From positions 62,001 through 126,000 of the forward strand of contig CAMLKG010000010.1 of NCBI GenBank assembly GCA_946480695.1: a stretch of DNA of 64,000 bases, read 5' to 3'. The position numbers and the translations under genes are program-made. The notes under the pieces were generated by a model. The model was not told where the DNA came from. It saw nothing but the letters and a program-made list of their open reading frames with translations, and ran no database searches. This document shows, in pieces, positions 37,954-48,918 of the stretch. This DNA comes from an uncultured Cellvibrio sp. (lineage in GTDB: Bacteria > Pseudomonadota > Gammaproteobacteria > Pseudomonadales > Cellvibrionaceae). The stretch's first letter is position 1; each line of letters begins with the position of its first letter.

Positions 37954-39531
37954 TTATTCCCACTCGATAGTGGCCGGCGGCTTGCTCGAAACATCGTAGC
38001 AGACACGCGACACACCGGAAATTTCATTAATAATGCGGCTGGAAACCTTTTCCAATAACTCATAAGGCAAATGCGCCCAGCGCGCGGTCATAAAATCCAC
38101 CGTTTCCACGGCACGCAATGAAATTACCCACTCGTAACGACGACCATCACCCACCACACCAACAGACTTCACCGGAAGGAATACGGCGAACGCCTGCGCT
38201 GTTTTGTGGTACCACCCGGCAGCATGTAATTCTTCCAAAAAGATAGCATCGGCCTCACGCAGGATATCGGCATATTCTTTTTTAACTTCGCCGAGGATAC
38301 GCACACCCAAGCCAGGCCCCGGGAACGGATGGCGGTATACCATGTCGTAAGGCAACCCCAGCTCCAACCCGATTGCGCGCACTTCGTCTTTAAATAATTC
38401 ACGCAACGGCTCCACCAGCTTGAACGCCATGTCTTCTGGCAAACCACCCACGTTGTGGTGCGATTTGATGACGTGCGCTTTACCGGTTTTTGCAGCGGCA
38501 GACTCAATCACATCGGGATAAATGGTGCCCTGTGCCAACCATTTAACATCTTTCAATTTGGTGGCTTCATCATCGAACACATCAATAAACGTACCGCCGA
38601 TGATTTTACGTTTTTTCTCAGGATCATTCACGCCGGCAAGCTTGCTGAGGAATCGCTCTTCCGCATCGGCACGAACAACACGAACGCCCATATTTTTGGC
38701 GAACATATCCATCACCTGGTTGCCTTCGTTTTTGCGCAGCAAGCCATTATCCACAAATACGCATGTCAATTGGTCACCGATAGCTTTGTGCAGAAGCGCT
38801 GCGACAACGGAAGAATCCACACCACCGGAAAGACCCAGTAGTACTTTATCGGTCCCCACTTGTTCGCGAACTTTTTGAATTGCATCCTCAACAATATTCG
38901 CTGGCGTCCACAAGGGCTCGCAACCACAGATGTTTAAAACAAAGTGCTCGTAAATACGCTTGCCCTGCAAGGTATGTGTTACTTCAGGATGGAATTGCAC
39001 ACCGTAGAATTTTTTGGCGTCATCAAAAATACCCGCGATCGGACACGAGGGTGTCGACGCAAGGATGCTAAACCCGGCAGGCATTTTGGTGACCTTGTCA
39101 CCGTGGCTCATCCATACATCCAGCAGCGCATTACCGTCGGAATCCACATGGTCTTTAATATCTTCAAATATCGCACTCCTGCCTTCCACCTTTACCTGGG
39201 CATAACCAAATTCGCGGATATTCGAACCTTCGACCGCGCCACCCAGTTGCTCGGCCATGGTTTGCATACCGTAGCAAATACCAAATACAGGCACACCCAG
39301 GTTAAATACCGTTTGCGGTGCACGCGGTGAATCGGCGGCATGAACTGACTCGGGACCACCGGCCAAAATAATTCCTTTAGGGTTGTATGCGCGAATTTCC
39401 TCATCACTCATATCCCAGGCGCGAATTTCAGAGAAGACACCGATTTCACGCACACGGCGTGCAATCAATTGGGTGTACTGTGAACCGAAATCCAGGATAA
39501 GGATTCGTTGTGCGTGAATATCGTGAGACAT
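37954..39531 (-). CDS. guaA: GMP synthase (glutamine-hydrolysing)
   Basis: Converts XMP to GMP with glutamine and ATP. The ATG at 39531 ([20 protein letters not shown]) gives 525 residues, the exact family length; the longer frame adds 11 residues. The class I amidotransferase domain has the nucleophile in [18 protein letters not shown] and FHPEVTHT. The ATP pyrophosphatase loop is [16 protein letters not shown], and the C-terminal dimerisation domain ends KPPATIEWE. It lies downstream of guaB, with a terminator-like hairpin between them. Confidence 0.97.
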   Translation of the reverse strand: MSHDIHAQRILILDFGSQYTQLIARRVREIGVFSEIRAWDMSDEEIRAYNPKGIILAGGPESVHAADSPRAPQTVFNLGVPVFGICYGMQTMAEQLGGAVEGSNIREFGYAQVKVEGRSAIFEDIKDHVDSDGNALLDVWMSHGDKVTKMPAGFSILASTPSCPIAGIFDDAKKFYGVQFHPEVTHTLQGKRIYEHFVLNICGCEPLWTPANIVEDAIQKVREQVGTDKVLLGLSGGVDSSVVAALLHKAIGDQLTCVFVDNGLLRKNEGNQVMDMFAKNMGVRVVRADAEERFLSKLAGVNDPEKKRKIIGGTFIDVFDDEATKLKDVKWLAQGTIYPDVIESAAAKTGKAHVIKSHHNVGGLPEDMAFKLVEPLRELFKDEVRAIGLELGLPYDMVYRHPFPGPGLGVRILGEVKKEYADILREADAIFLEELHAAGWYHKTAQAFAVFLPVKSVGVVGDGRRYEWVISLRAVETVDFMTARWAHLPYELLEKVSSRIINEISGVSRVCYDVSSKPPATIEWE

Positions 39532-39597
39532 GTTGTGCCCTGCTCGAATGAAAGATGAAATCAAAAATAAACTTTAAAAATGAATTCTGCTTAAACG

Positions 39598-39626
39598 AAA
39601 AAACTCGGGCTTAACCCGAGTTTTTC
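39598..39626 (-). terminator. Terminator-like hairpin between guaB and guaA
   Basis: AAACTCGGG (39601-39609) and CCCGAGTTT (39615-39623) with a 5-nt loop, extended by A and T runs on both sides. On the minus strand a T-run follows, so part of the guaB transcripts probably end here and guaA may be partly uncoupled. Confidence 0.75.
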
Positions 39627-39644
39627 ACAACGAGATTATGCGAA

Positions 39645-41190
<1,546 letters not shown>

Positions 41191-41305
41191 CCAAAACCAC
41201 CCACCGAAACCACTATATCTAGTGGCTGGAACCGGGTTTAAGGCTATCCGACCACTGATGCTTGGCCTAGAATGCGCAGCAAACCCACCTGTGAATGAAC
41301 CCACA

Positions 41306-42679
41306 ATGACCGATCTTTTCAGTAAAACCACCGACCGGGAAATCCTCAGCGTCAGCCAGCTTAACCGCCAGGCGCGCCAATTGCTGGAGACCCATTTGCC
41401 CTTACTGTGGGTGGAGGGTGAGCTATCCAACGTTTCGGTCCCATCGTCCGGCCATTGGTATTTCATATTAAAAGATGACCAGGCGCAGGTGCGCTGCTGC
41501 ATGTTCCGCAACCGTAATATGCTGGTTCGTTTCAAGCCCCAACAGGGGCAGCATGTCCTGGTACGCGCACGGGTCAGCCTATATGAAGGGCGCGGCGACT
41601 ATCAAATCATTGCCGAACATATGGAAGAAGCCGGCAGCGGCGCCCTGCAACGGGCATTTGATGAACTTAAGCAGCGCCTCGCCGCGGAAGGCTTGTTTAA
41701 CGAAGCCCACAAGAAGCCGCTACCCAAAATTCCGCAACACATTGCGGTTATTACCTCGCCCACCGGAGCAGCGATCCGCGATGTTTTGAGCGTTCTGGAG
41801 CGCCGCTTCCCGAGCATCCCGGTCACGGTTATTCCGGTTGCGGTACAGGGCAAGGAATCCGCCCCGCAAATTGTGCGGGGCATTAACCTGGCCAATCGCG
41901 CGAATTTGTTCGACGTCATCCTGCTTACACGGGGCGGCGGCTCCATGGAGGATTTGTGGTCCTTTAATGATGAAATCGTCGCCAGGGCAATTTTTAATAG
42001 CGACTTGCCAGTGGTATGTGGTGTGGGCCATGAGGTGGATTTCACCATCGCTGATTTTGTTGCCGACCGGCGCGCACCTACGCCGTCCGCAGCGGCTGAA
42101 ATATTGGTACCGGACGGTGATGAATGGCTGGATAAATTTATCGGCTTTGAAGTCCTGCTTGAGGAGGCTATGCAACGCAAACTAGCGCATTTGCATAAAC
42201 ACCTTGAACACTTACGCCAGCGCTTGCGCCATCCTCGCCAGCGACTGGAACAACAAGCCCAGCGCCTGGATAACCTGGAATTGCGCCTGCAAAACCATGT
42301 GAAAAACCTGCTCAACCACCAACGGCACCGATTGGCACAACTGCAACTGCGGATGCAGGCCCACCACCCGCAACTCCGCCTGGTGCAAATGCGCACACGC
42401 TTGAGTACGGCCCAGGTTCAATTGCACAAGGCGCAGTACAGCTACCTTGATCGTCAAAAATTGCGCCTTGCCACAGCGGCACGCATGCTCAATACCCTGA
42501 GCCCGCTGAACACATTAGAGCGAGGATTCGCGCTGGTAAGCGATGCGGAAACGGGGCAACTTATCAGCGAGCAACAGCAACTCACACCGGGGCAACGTAT
42601 CCACACCAGCGTCGCCCGGGGCGGGTTCCACAGCATTGTCGAGTCACTGGATAACCCGGAGGTGCTCCGCAGTAATTGA
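41306..42679 (+). CDS. xseA: Exodeoxyribonuclease VII large subunit
   Basis: Large subunit of the single-strand DNA exonuclease VII. 457 residues from the ATG at 41306 (MTDLFSKTTDREIL); an in-frame GTG 15 bp upstream is possible. An N-terminal OB-fold domain carries LPLLWVEGELSNVSVPSSGH and YFILKDDQAQVRCCMFRNRN. The catalytic domain shows ITSPTGAAIRDVL, TRGGGSMEDLWSFNDE and VGHEVDFTIADFVADRRAPT. A long arginine/glutamine-rich coiled coil (about 285-400) precedes a C-terminal domain. xseB is not in the window. Confidence 0.95.
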   Translation: MTDLFSKTTDREILSVSQLNRQARQLLETHLPLLWVEGELSNVSVPSSGHWYFILKDDQAQVRCCMFRNRNMLVRFKPQQGQHVLVRARVSLYEGRGDYQIIAEHMEEAGSGALQRAFDELKQRLAAEGLFNEAHKKPLPKIPQHIAVITSPTGAAIRDVLSVLERRFPSIPVTVIPVAVQGKESAPQIVRGINLANRANLFDVILLTRGGGSMEDLWSFNDEIVARAIFNSDLPVVCGVGHEVDFTIADFVADRRAPTPSAAAEILVPDGDEWLDKFIGFEVLLEEAMQRKLAHLHKHLEHLRQRLRHPRQRLEQQAQRLDNLELRLQNHVKNLLNHQRHRLAQLQLRMQAHHPQLRLVQMRTRLSTAQVQLHKAQYSYLDRQKLRLATAARMLNTLSPLNTLERGFALVSDAETGQLISEQQQLTPGQRIHTSVARGGFHSIVESLDNPEVLRSN

Positions 42680-42718
42680 TTGCACACCCTGGTCGCCACC
42701 AGTATATTGGCGGCATTT

Positions 42719-42883
42719 CTTGTCGGGGCGCCTCGGCCGGGCTTGCAAGTATGCATATCCGGTACGGAGGCTGAGATGGGCTCGGCCCAACCCGTTGAAC
42801 CTGAACAGGCTAGAACCTGCGGAGGGAACAAGGCATATAGCCAAGGCTATTTCCTTGCCCTCCGCCTCATATTTACCGAGGCA
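42719..42883 (+). promoter_or_regulatory. TPP (THI-box) riboswitch with a translational expression platform
   Basis: The aptamer core is recognisable: GGCTGAGATGGG (42769-42780), TTGAACCTGA (42795-42804) and the conserved GCGGAGGGAA (42819-42828). P1 can form from CTTGT (42719-42723) with ACAAG (42828-42832). Downstream, GCGGAGGG (42819-42826) and CAAGG (42829-42833) are complementary to CCTTG-CCCTCCGC (42853-42865). A competing small hairpin GCCTC (42864-42868)/GAGGC (42878-42882) would hide the thiO ribosome site. This predicts repression of translation by thiamine diphosphate. TPP control of thi genes is established; the pairing model is read from sequence. Confidence 0.9.
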
Positions 42884-42885
42884 AT

Positions 42886-43983
42886 GTGAACACCCAATCC
42901 AGCCCACAACAAATTGCTATCGCCGGGGCCGGCCTTCTGGGGCGCTTGCTCGCCTGGCGCCTACGTTTGCTTGGCCATGAAATTACCCTGTTTGAAGCGG
43001 GCAAGTTACTCCCTGGCGACAATGTGCCCCGTGCCGCGGCCTTCACCGCAGCGGGAATGATTGCGCCGTTAAGTGAAGCAGTCGTCTCTGATGCGAATGT
43101 CTATCGTATGGGTCAATTTGCATTGCAACGCTGGCCCGAGTGGCTAATCGATTTACCATCACCCGTTCCCCAATTGTTTTTTGCCAAAGGCAGCCTGCTG
43201 GTAGCGCATCCGCAAGATGAAAGTGAGTTACGGCAATTCGCAAGTGAATTGCGCTTTGTGGTGCCTGGATGCAACCGATACCGCACCCTTTCCCAGCACG
43301 ACATTCACGAACTGGAGCCGGATTTAAATCCGCACTTCATGCATGGCCTGTTGCTGCAAGAAGAAGGTCATTTGCACAATCGCGAATTCTTACACGTATT
43401 GGGCAACGAACTGATTCGCCTGGGTATCGAGTTGCGCGAGAACACACCGGTTGAAACCCAGCCAAACACTGTGTACACCGGCAGCGGCAGAGAGCGCTTT
43501 GATTTAGTCATTGATTGCCGTGGCCTTGGTGCTAAAAACCAATTGAAACAATTGCGCGGTGTGCGCGGTGAAACCTTGCATGTCGAAACCAGTGAAATAC
43601 GTTTGCACAGGCCGGTGCGATTAATGCATCCGCGCTACCAACTTTACGTAGTCCCCAAACCCGGTAATCGTTTTATTATTGGGGCGACACAAATTGAAAG
43701 TGAAGACAAATCGCCCGTAACTTTGCAATCATCACTGGAATTGGGAAGCGCACTTTACACCTTATCACCAGCATTTGCCGAAGCCCGTATCATTGAAATG
43801 GACACCAACCTGCGCCCCGCGTTTATGGACAATTTACCCAAAATTTTCTGCACACCAGGATTAATTGCTGCCAATGGTTTATTCCGCCATGGCTATTTGC
43901 TGGCGCCCGCTGTTGTGGAAGGAATACTCGCTAAAATCACCCATTGCCCTCTTTTATTCCCCGATTTGCTTCAGGTTGATTAA
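42886..43983 (+). CDS. thiO: Glycine oxidase ThiO
   Basis: A flavoenzyme that oxidises glycine to iminoacetate for the thiazole half of thiamine. 365 residues from a GTG start, preceded by GAGG at 42878-42881. The FAD-binding Rossmann motif is IAGAGLLGRLLAWRL (about 10-24). AAFTAAGMIAPLSEA and the C-terminal NGLFRHGYLLAPAV segment are typical of ThiO. First gene of thiO-thiS-thiG under the TPP riboswitch; it is 2 bp from thiS. Confidence 0.93.
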   Translation: MNTQSSPQQIAIAGAGLLGRLLAWRLRLLGHEITLFEAGKLLPGDNVPRAAAFTAAGMIAPLSEAVVSDANVYRMGQFALQRWPEWLIDLPSPVPQLFFAKGSLLVAHPQDESELRQFASELRFVVPGCNRYRTLSQHDIHELEPDLNPHFMHGLLLQEEGHLHNREFLHVLGNELIRLGIELRENTPVETQPNTVYTGSGRERFDLVIDCRGLGAKNQLKQLRGVRGETLHVETSEIRLHRPVRLMHPRYQLYVVPKPGNRFIIGATQIESEDKSPVTLQSSLELGSALYTLSPAFAEARIIEMDTNLRPAFMDNLPKIFCTPGLIAANGLFRHGYLLAPAVVEGILAKITHCPLLFPDLLQVD

Positions 43984-43985
43984 TC

Positions 43986-44189
43986 ATGATCCAGGTCAGT
44001 GTAAACAATGAAATTAAATCCATCGCCACACAAACATTGTTAAGCGATGCCTTGCAACACTGGGGTTATGGCGATAGCAAAATTGCTGTGGCGATTAACC
44101 AGGAATTTGTACCCCGCTCCACCTATTCCGAGCGCAGGCTTAATGCGAATGATCAAATCGACATAGTTCGCCCCGTGGGCGGAGGCTAA
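43986..44189 (+). CDS. thiS: Thiazole sulfur carrier protein ThiS
   Basis: A small ubiquitin-like protein thiocarboxylated at its C-terminal glycine to supply sulfur to ThiG. 67 residues, ending in [21 protein letters not shown] is the usual central strand/turn. It overlaps no gene but is tightly spaced between thiO and thiG. Confidence 0.94.
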   Translation: MIQVSVNNEIKSIATQTLLSDALQHWGYGDSKIAVAINQEFVPRSTYSERRLNANDQIDIVRPVGGG

Positions 44190-44193
44190 TCCT

Positions 44194-45006
44194 ATGAATA
44201 ACGCAACATCAACTTCACCCGCGCGCGATTTTGTAATCTATGGCGAGCAATTTTCCAGTCGCTTTTTGTTGGGCACTGCACTTTACGCATCACCACAGTT
44301 AATGCGCGACGCCATAGTGCAATCGCGTTGCGAAATTGTAACCCTGGGTTTGCGCCGCCAAAACCCGGCAAATCGCGATGGCGAAGCAATTTGGCAATTC
44401 ATCCAGGAAAGCGGTTGCCGCCTGCTCCCGAACACCGCAGGTTGCAAATCAGTAAAAGAAGCGGTGACGCTCGCTGAAATGTCGCGCGAAATTTTTAATA
44501 CCGACTGGATTAAACTTGAAGTCGTCGGTGACGATTATAATTTGCAGCCAGATCCCTTTGGCTTGGTTGAAGCCTCGGAAACCTTAATCAAAAAAGGGTT
44601 TAAGGTCCTGCCTTATTGCACCGATGATTTAATTTTATGCAAGCGCCTGCTGGATGTCGGGTGCGAAATATTGATGCCCTGGGGCGCGCCTATTGGCACA
44701 GGCCAGGGATTATTAAATCGCTACAACCTGCGCAGCCTGCGCGAACGCATTAAAGATGTGCCCATGATTATTGACGCCGGCCTGGGCGCCCCCTCACAAG
44801 CTGCCGAAGCGATGGAAATGGGATTTGATGGCATATTGCTTAATACGGCAGTGGCTAAAGCCCATAACCCGCCCCTCATGGCAGAAGCGTTTGCCGATGC
44901 AATCGCAGCAGGCCGCAAGGCGTTCAAAGCCGGGTTAATGCAAAAACGCCAGACAGCAAGCCCAAGTACGCCGACAGTTGGGCAGCCGTTCTGGCACCAG
45001 CAATAA
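44194..45006 (+). CDS. thiG: Thiazole synthase ThiG
   Basis: Condenses deoxyxylulose phosphate, iminoacetate and ThiS-thiocarboxylate to the thiazole phosphate. 270 residues. [13 protein letters not shown] opens the barrel, the Schiff-base lysine is in [10 protein letters not shown] (about residue 110), and [31 protein letters not shown] and LLNTAVAKA form the phosphate site. Last gene of the thiamine cluster; thiE is not here. Confidence 0.95.
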   Translation: MNNATSTSPARDFVIYGEQFSSRFLLGTALYASPQLMRDAIVQSRCEIVTLGLRRQNPANRDGEAIWQFIQESGCRLLPNTAGCKSVKEAVTLAEMSREIFNTDWIKLEVVGDDYNLQPDPFGLVEASETLIKKGFKVLPYCTDDLILCKRLLDVGCEILMPWGAPIGTGQGLLNRYNLRSLRERIKDVPMIIDAGLGAPSQAAEAMEMGFDGILLNTAVAKAHNPPLMAEAFADAIAAGRKAFKAGLMQKRQTASPSTPTVGQPFWHQQ

Positions 45007-45012
45007 TTATTT

Positions 45013-46464
45013 TTATGGCACCGGCGGCGATAAAAAGCCGCTGATTTGCTTTAAACCAGCCTTTAGTTTTTCTGCAATTGCCGGATTTTTACAATCACCG
45101 GACGCGATATAAATTTGCAACATATGTGTTAACCGATGCAAATGGAAATTCATTTCCTGTTGGCGTAAAAGCGCATCTTTCACCACGGCATTCATACTGA
45201 CTCCACGCTCGCTCGCGATAGACTGCAAGGATTCCCGCAAATCTTCCTTAAATAAAAGGCTACCCTTGAACGTAGTCGCTATATGCAAAACCACGTTTTG
45301 CAAACTATGCAGCTTGCGATCACCGTGAATAAACCCGAGGCTGGTTAACAGGGAACTCAATGTGGCAAACCATTGCTGGAGATGGATATTTTGCTGCAAC
45401 ATTCGCTCCGCAAACTCAGGGACTTCACTGCCTTCCACCAGGTTATCCAGCGGCATTTCGCTGCGAAAAATCATCGTACTGACAATTTCGCAACCGCGAT
45501 ATAAATAAGCCGCGCGGTTTAACTCAAGCACGGGAATGACTTCTCGCCAACGGCGCCCGTAGGGTTTGAAACGGTTGTAATATATACCCACTATGCCATC
45601 AGCCAACCCGAGAATTTGCCCATGCAGGGATATTTCACTTTCTACTTTACCCTGGGGGTATCCTGTTCCATCACAACGTTCATGGTGCTCGTAGACTGCA
45701 TTTAGTAATTCTACTGAAAACTGCGGCACCTCGCGCAAAATTTGCCGGGAAATATCTACGTGACCTTGCAGTGTGCACCACTCTTCCGCTGTTAATTCTT
45801 CCTCCTTGGCAATTAATTGCGGCGAAATATGCATCATGCCGAAATCATGGGTAATTGCAGCCCAGAAAACCATTTGGGTTTCCTCAATAGGCAAGCGCAT
45901 TTCCTGTGCAATAAATATCGACCATAAACTCACGCTGAGGGTACGCTGGAATAATTTATTCATTTGCGCAGCCATAACCGTCAACCGCTGCTGGACAAGG
46001 GGAAAATGTTCCAGGTCCTTACTCACAGCATGCAATGATTCCAACGGATATTTACGTTCTTCCAGGGCCTGGAAAAATTCAGTATCACGAATGGTATTTA
46101 CCATGTGTTGTAAAAATTCATCCCTATCCATTACGCGCTGTATTTGAACGCAACTCGACAAGGGTGCCGCCAGGGTCAGCGGCAAAACAGGGATAAGGGC
46201 TTTGGGAGTGATCAAATCCCCCACGGAGAAAATCAACTGGCCACTATTGGATAAAACATTTTTTGCAACAGTCACCGGGTTAGTCGCACATAATTGCGCG
46301 AGATAGAAATCATAAGCATCGAGCTGCAAAGGATTCCATGGAGATGAATCATTTTTCAGCAACCCATATGGCTGATCAGGTGACATAAAACCATCCGGCG
46401 GAACCAATGTTAAATTTAATTTATTGTTAATCCTGGCTAATGCAGCAGCATCCGCCACAACCAT
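45013..46464 (-). CDS. HD-GYP-domain protein, probable cyclic-di-GMP phosphodiesterase or sensor
   Basis: A 483-residue cytoplasmic protein with an HD-GYP domain at about 180-330: THDFGMMHIS, GHVDISRQIL, and the signature YEHHERCDGTGYPQG. The metal-binding H and D residues and the GYP motif are kept, but the lysine of the canonical HDIGK motif is replaced by Met, so activity may be lowered. The N-terminal 180 and C-terminal 130 residues match no domain that I recognise. The start lies 28 bp inside the end of the AEC transporter gene, so the two are probably co-translated. Confidence 0.78.
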   Translation of the reverse strand: MVVADAAALARINNKLNLTLVPPDGFMSPDQPYGLLKNDSSPWNPLQLDAYDFYLAQLCATNPVTVAKNVLSNSGQLIFSVGDLITPKALIPVLPLTLAAPLSSCVQIQRVMDRDEFLQHMVNTIRDTEFFQALEERKYPLESLHAVSKDLEHFPLVQQRLTVMAAQMNKLFQRTLSVSLWSIFIAQEMRLPIEETQMVFWAAITHDFGMMHISPQLIAKEEELTAEEWCTLQGHVDISRQILREVPQFSVELLNAVYEHHERCDGTGYPQGKVESEISLHGQILGLADGIVGIYYNRFKPYGRRWREVIPVLELNRAAYLYRGCEIVSTMIFRSEMPLDNLVEGSEVPEFAERMLQQNIHLQQWFATLSSLLTSLGFIHGDRKLHSLQNVVLHIATTFKGSLLFKEDLRESLQSIASERGVSMNAVVKDALLRQQEMNFHLHRLTHMLQIYIASGDCKNPAIAEKLKAGLKQISGFLSPPVP

Positions 46465-47333
46465 ACGGTTACCAATCCGATAAGCAAGCTATAGCCAACC
46501 ATGGATGCGGCAAAACGCGGCGCCAGGTTATGACTCATCGCCAATACACCGGCAGAAATCATGGCGGGCATAGCCGCTTCCAACACGACCACATGGGCTA
46601 CAAGGCCATGGATATCAAACACCCACACACCCAGCCAGGCAAAGGCCGGGGATAAAACCAGAATGTAAAAAATCCCCAATAGCAACGGTAATAAATGTGC
46701 CGATTCCAATTTGAAGCGCCATTGCAGGCCAACAGCAACCATTACTACAGGCACAAGTGTAGATGAGATTCGCGCAAGCGCCTCCGCCAGCCAATCCGGA
46801 TAAACAAAAAATCGTAAAAAGAATGCCAGGACCAGGGCGGCAAAAGACGGAAACATTAAAATGTTACGCAAAATCCGGGTTGCGGATGCGGCGTTCCCCG
46901 CATAGTGAGCCGCAAGCGCAATACCCAGGGTATTGAGCGCTATAAAAGTCCCCAGTTGGTCGTAAAGAATTGCGTAAGGAATTGCATCCGCACCGAGGTG
47001 AGCCTCTATTAAAGGGATACCAACAAAACCGGTATTTCCCAAAGGTACAAGGAGCATCAACGCCCCGGTAATTTCACGCGACCATCGCAACCGGCGCGCG
47101 GTAAAAAAAGTCAGGAGTGCGCTGAAAAACATTACAACCCAGGCGGAGACCACTGGAATCAAGGCTTGGTGGTTTAACGTCAGCTTTGGAATTTCCGCCA
47201 GGATCAATGCTGGCAAGGCCACGTAAATGACGTATCCATTTAAGGAGGCTGCCGCATTTTCCGGCAAGCGCTTGCTACGCTGGAACAACAAGCCCACTAA
47301 CAGACAAATAATCACTACAACAATATTGGACAT
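46437..47333 (-). CDS. AEC-family membrane transporter
   Basis: A 298-residue permease of the auxin-efflux-carrier/malonate-type family. About ten hydrophobic segments are arranged in two halves, with the family's NGYVIYVALPALIL near residues 32-45. LVPLGNTGFVGIPLIEAHLG follows in the middle, and the end contains EAAMPAMISAGVLA. The ATG at 47333 (MSNIVVVIICLLVG) was chosen because the open frame upstream encodes no membrane-protein-like sequence. The substrate is unknown. The downstream HD-GYP gene overlaps its end. Confidence 0.85.
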   Translation of the reverse strand: MSNIVVVIICLLVGLLFQRSKRLPENAAASLNGYVIYVALPALILAEIPKLTLNHQALIPVVSAWVVMFFSALLTFFTARRLRWSREITGALMLLVPLGNTGFVGIPLIEAHLGADAIPYAILYDQLGTFIALNTLGIALAAHYAGNAASATRILRNILMFPSFAALVLAFFLRFFVYPDWLAEALARISSTLVPVVMVAVGLQWRFKLESAHLLPLLLGIFYILVLSPAFAWLGVWVFDIHGLVAHVVVLEAAMPAMISAGVLAMSHNLAPRFAASMVGYSLLIGLVTVWLWRMLLH

Positions 47334-47560
47334 GGGCGAAATATTACGAAGTGGGAGACCTACCCAGTTTAGGCAATTTATAAACAATGGGAAATGGTGG
47401 GAATTATAATGCCAGATCTTGATACATTTGGATAACGCGGATGCACCGGAATATTCTGCGATAAGCGGGGCACGGCAACTTGTCCTGTACAAAAATACCC
47501 CTACACCTGTAAAAAACAAGGCCGTGTTGTAATTCCGCTCTAGCGCCCAGGGTGATTCCC

Positions 47561-48676
47561 CTAGGTCTCCTTTCCATGTAATAACCGCTGTTTTTGCTTA
47601 TCGTTCATTAGCGCTACCAATGGCGCTAATTGATTGAGCACCGATGCCATCTCATTTTTTCCCACTTCCGTGTTACCTGCAGCAATTGCTTCCAATAAAC
47701 GATCAATTGAAATCGCTGCCGGAGTTTCGGTGTTTTGCTTGCTTTCAAGTTTTAATATTTGAACTTCACCGCTACCGATTTTTTTCGCATTAAGCAAGGC
47801 TTGCTCTGCGGATTGAACCAGATCCTCGATAACCGCAGGGCTGCCCTTCTTAACAGTAGAAATTCCGGCAGACATAGTGATGGTGGTGGCTTCGCCGCCT
47901 ATTGTTATTTTTAAGGATTTTATTTGCGCGCATAACCGCTTCGCCAAAATAATCACGCCCTCGGTTTTAGCCATCGGCAAAATGGCAACAAATTTATCAA
48001 AACCATAACGCCCGACACTGTCTTCACTACGAATAACACTCTGCAACCTGATTGCGACCTGCTTGATAATACGATTCGCCGCTGTTTCGCCAATACGTCG
48101 ATAAATAGTTTTAAAATCATCCAGCTCAAATATGATCAACGCCATATTCTCGCCGTGACGATTGGCAAACGACAGATCCTTTTTAAGCTGATGATTGATT
48201 CCCTTAAGGTTCAAGGTTCCGGTCAGCAAATCAATATCCGCACTTTGCTGCAGGTTAACTTTGTCCCTGCGGTAACTGGCATGTGCTTCTGCCCTGGCAA
48301 TTAACTCGGCAGTTTTAAATGGCTTGCCGATAAAGTCTGTGGCCCCCAGTTCAAATACCCTTCTTTTTACATCCTCTTCGTCAGCTGCACCGGTAATAAC
48401 AATGATAGGTTGATTGCGAATGCCTTCATTTTCGGACTGCCTGATTCGTTGAATAAGCCCATATCCGTCCAGCTTTGGCATACCTAAATCCGTGAAGATT
48501 ACCTGGATACTCTCGTCGGCACTGATTTTACCCCAAGCATCCTCCCCGTCTTCGGCCAGCACCAGGTCGAACTGTTCCGATAGGATTTTACTGGCGGTTA
48601 GCCTGACTACCTTGGAGTCATCAGCAATGAGAATCCTTGCTTTTCGCTGCGTATCCGGGTTCTTGTTTTCGGTCAT
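47561..48676 (-). CDS. Response regulator with degenerate GGDEF domain
   Basis: A 371-residue signalling protein from the ATG at 48676 (MTENKNPDTQRKARILIADD). The receiver domain (about 13-130) keeps the acidic pocket, the phospho-acceptor in VIFTDLGMPKLDGYG, and the Lys in FIGKPF. A GGDEF-type domain follows (about 165-315), but the signature RYGGDEF is RYGFDKF here, so diguanylate cyclase activity is unlikely. No RxxD product-inhibition site was recognised. It could be a c-di-GMP or GTP-binding scaffold. A helical tail of about 40 residues ends the protein. Confidence 0.82.
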   Translation of the reverse strand: MTENKNPDTQRKARILIADDSKVVRLTASKILSEQFDLVLAEDGEDAWGKISADESIQVIFTDLGMPKLDGYGLIQRIRQSENEGIRNQPIIVITGAADEEDVKRRVFELGATDFIGKPFKTAELIARAEAHASYRRDKVNLQQSADIDLLTGTLNLKGINHQLKKDLSFANRHGENMALIIFELDDFKTIYRRIGETAANRIIKQVAIRLQSVIRSEDSVGRYGFDKFVAILPMAKTEGVIILAKRLCAQIKSLKITIGGEATTITMSAGISTVKKGSPAVIEDLVQSAEQALLNAKKIGSGEVQILKLESKQNTETPAAISIDRLLEAIAAGNTEVGKNEMASVLNQLAPLVALMNDKQKQRLLHGKET

Positions 48677-48918
48677 GGTCGTATATCTATGAATAATGGC
48701 TTGGTTATTAACTATAGAAGATAGTTGATGAAGTGGAAGTCGAAGCATATGGGATGCACAAAAAATATATTGCAAAGCTATGTACAATAGCCCAATGACT
48801 CCTTAAATTTGAACATGCCGCGCTTATCGTAACGGACAGCGGCTGGCAGTATGTCCAAACAAAGTATTCGAAGAACATCATATTGCAACCCGATAGTTTT
48901 TAATTACAAGGATTCATT

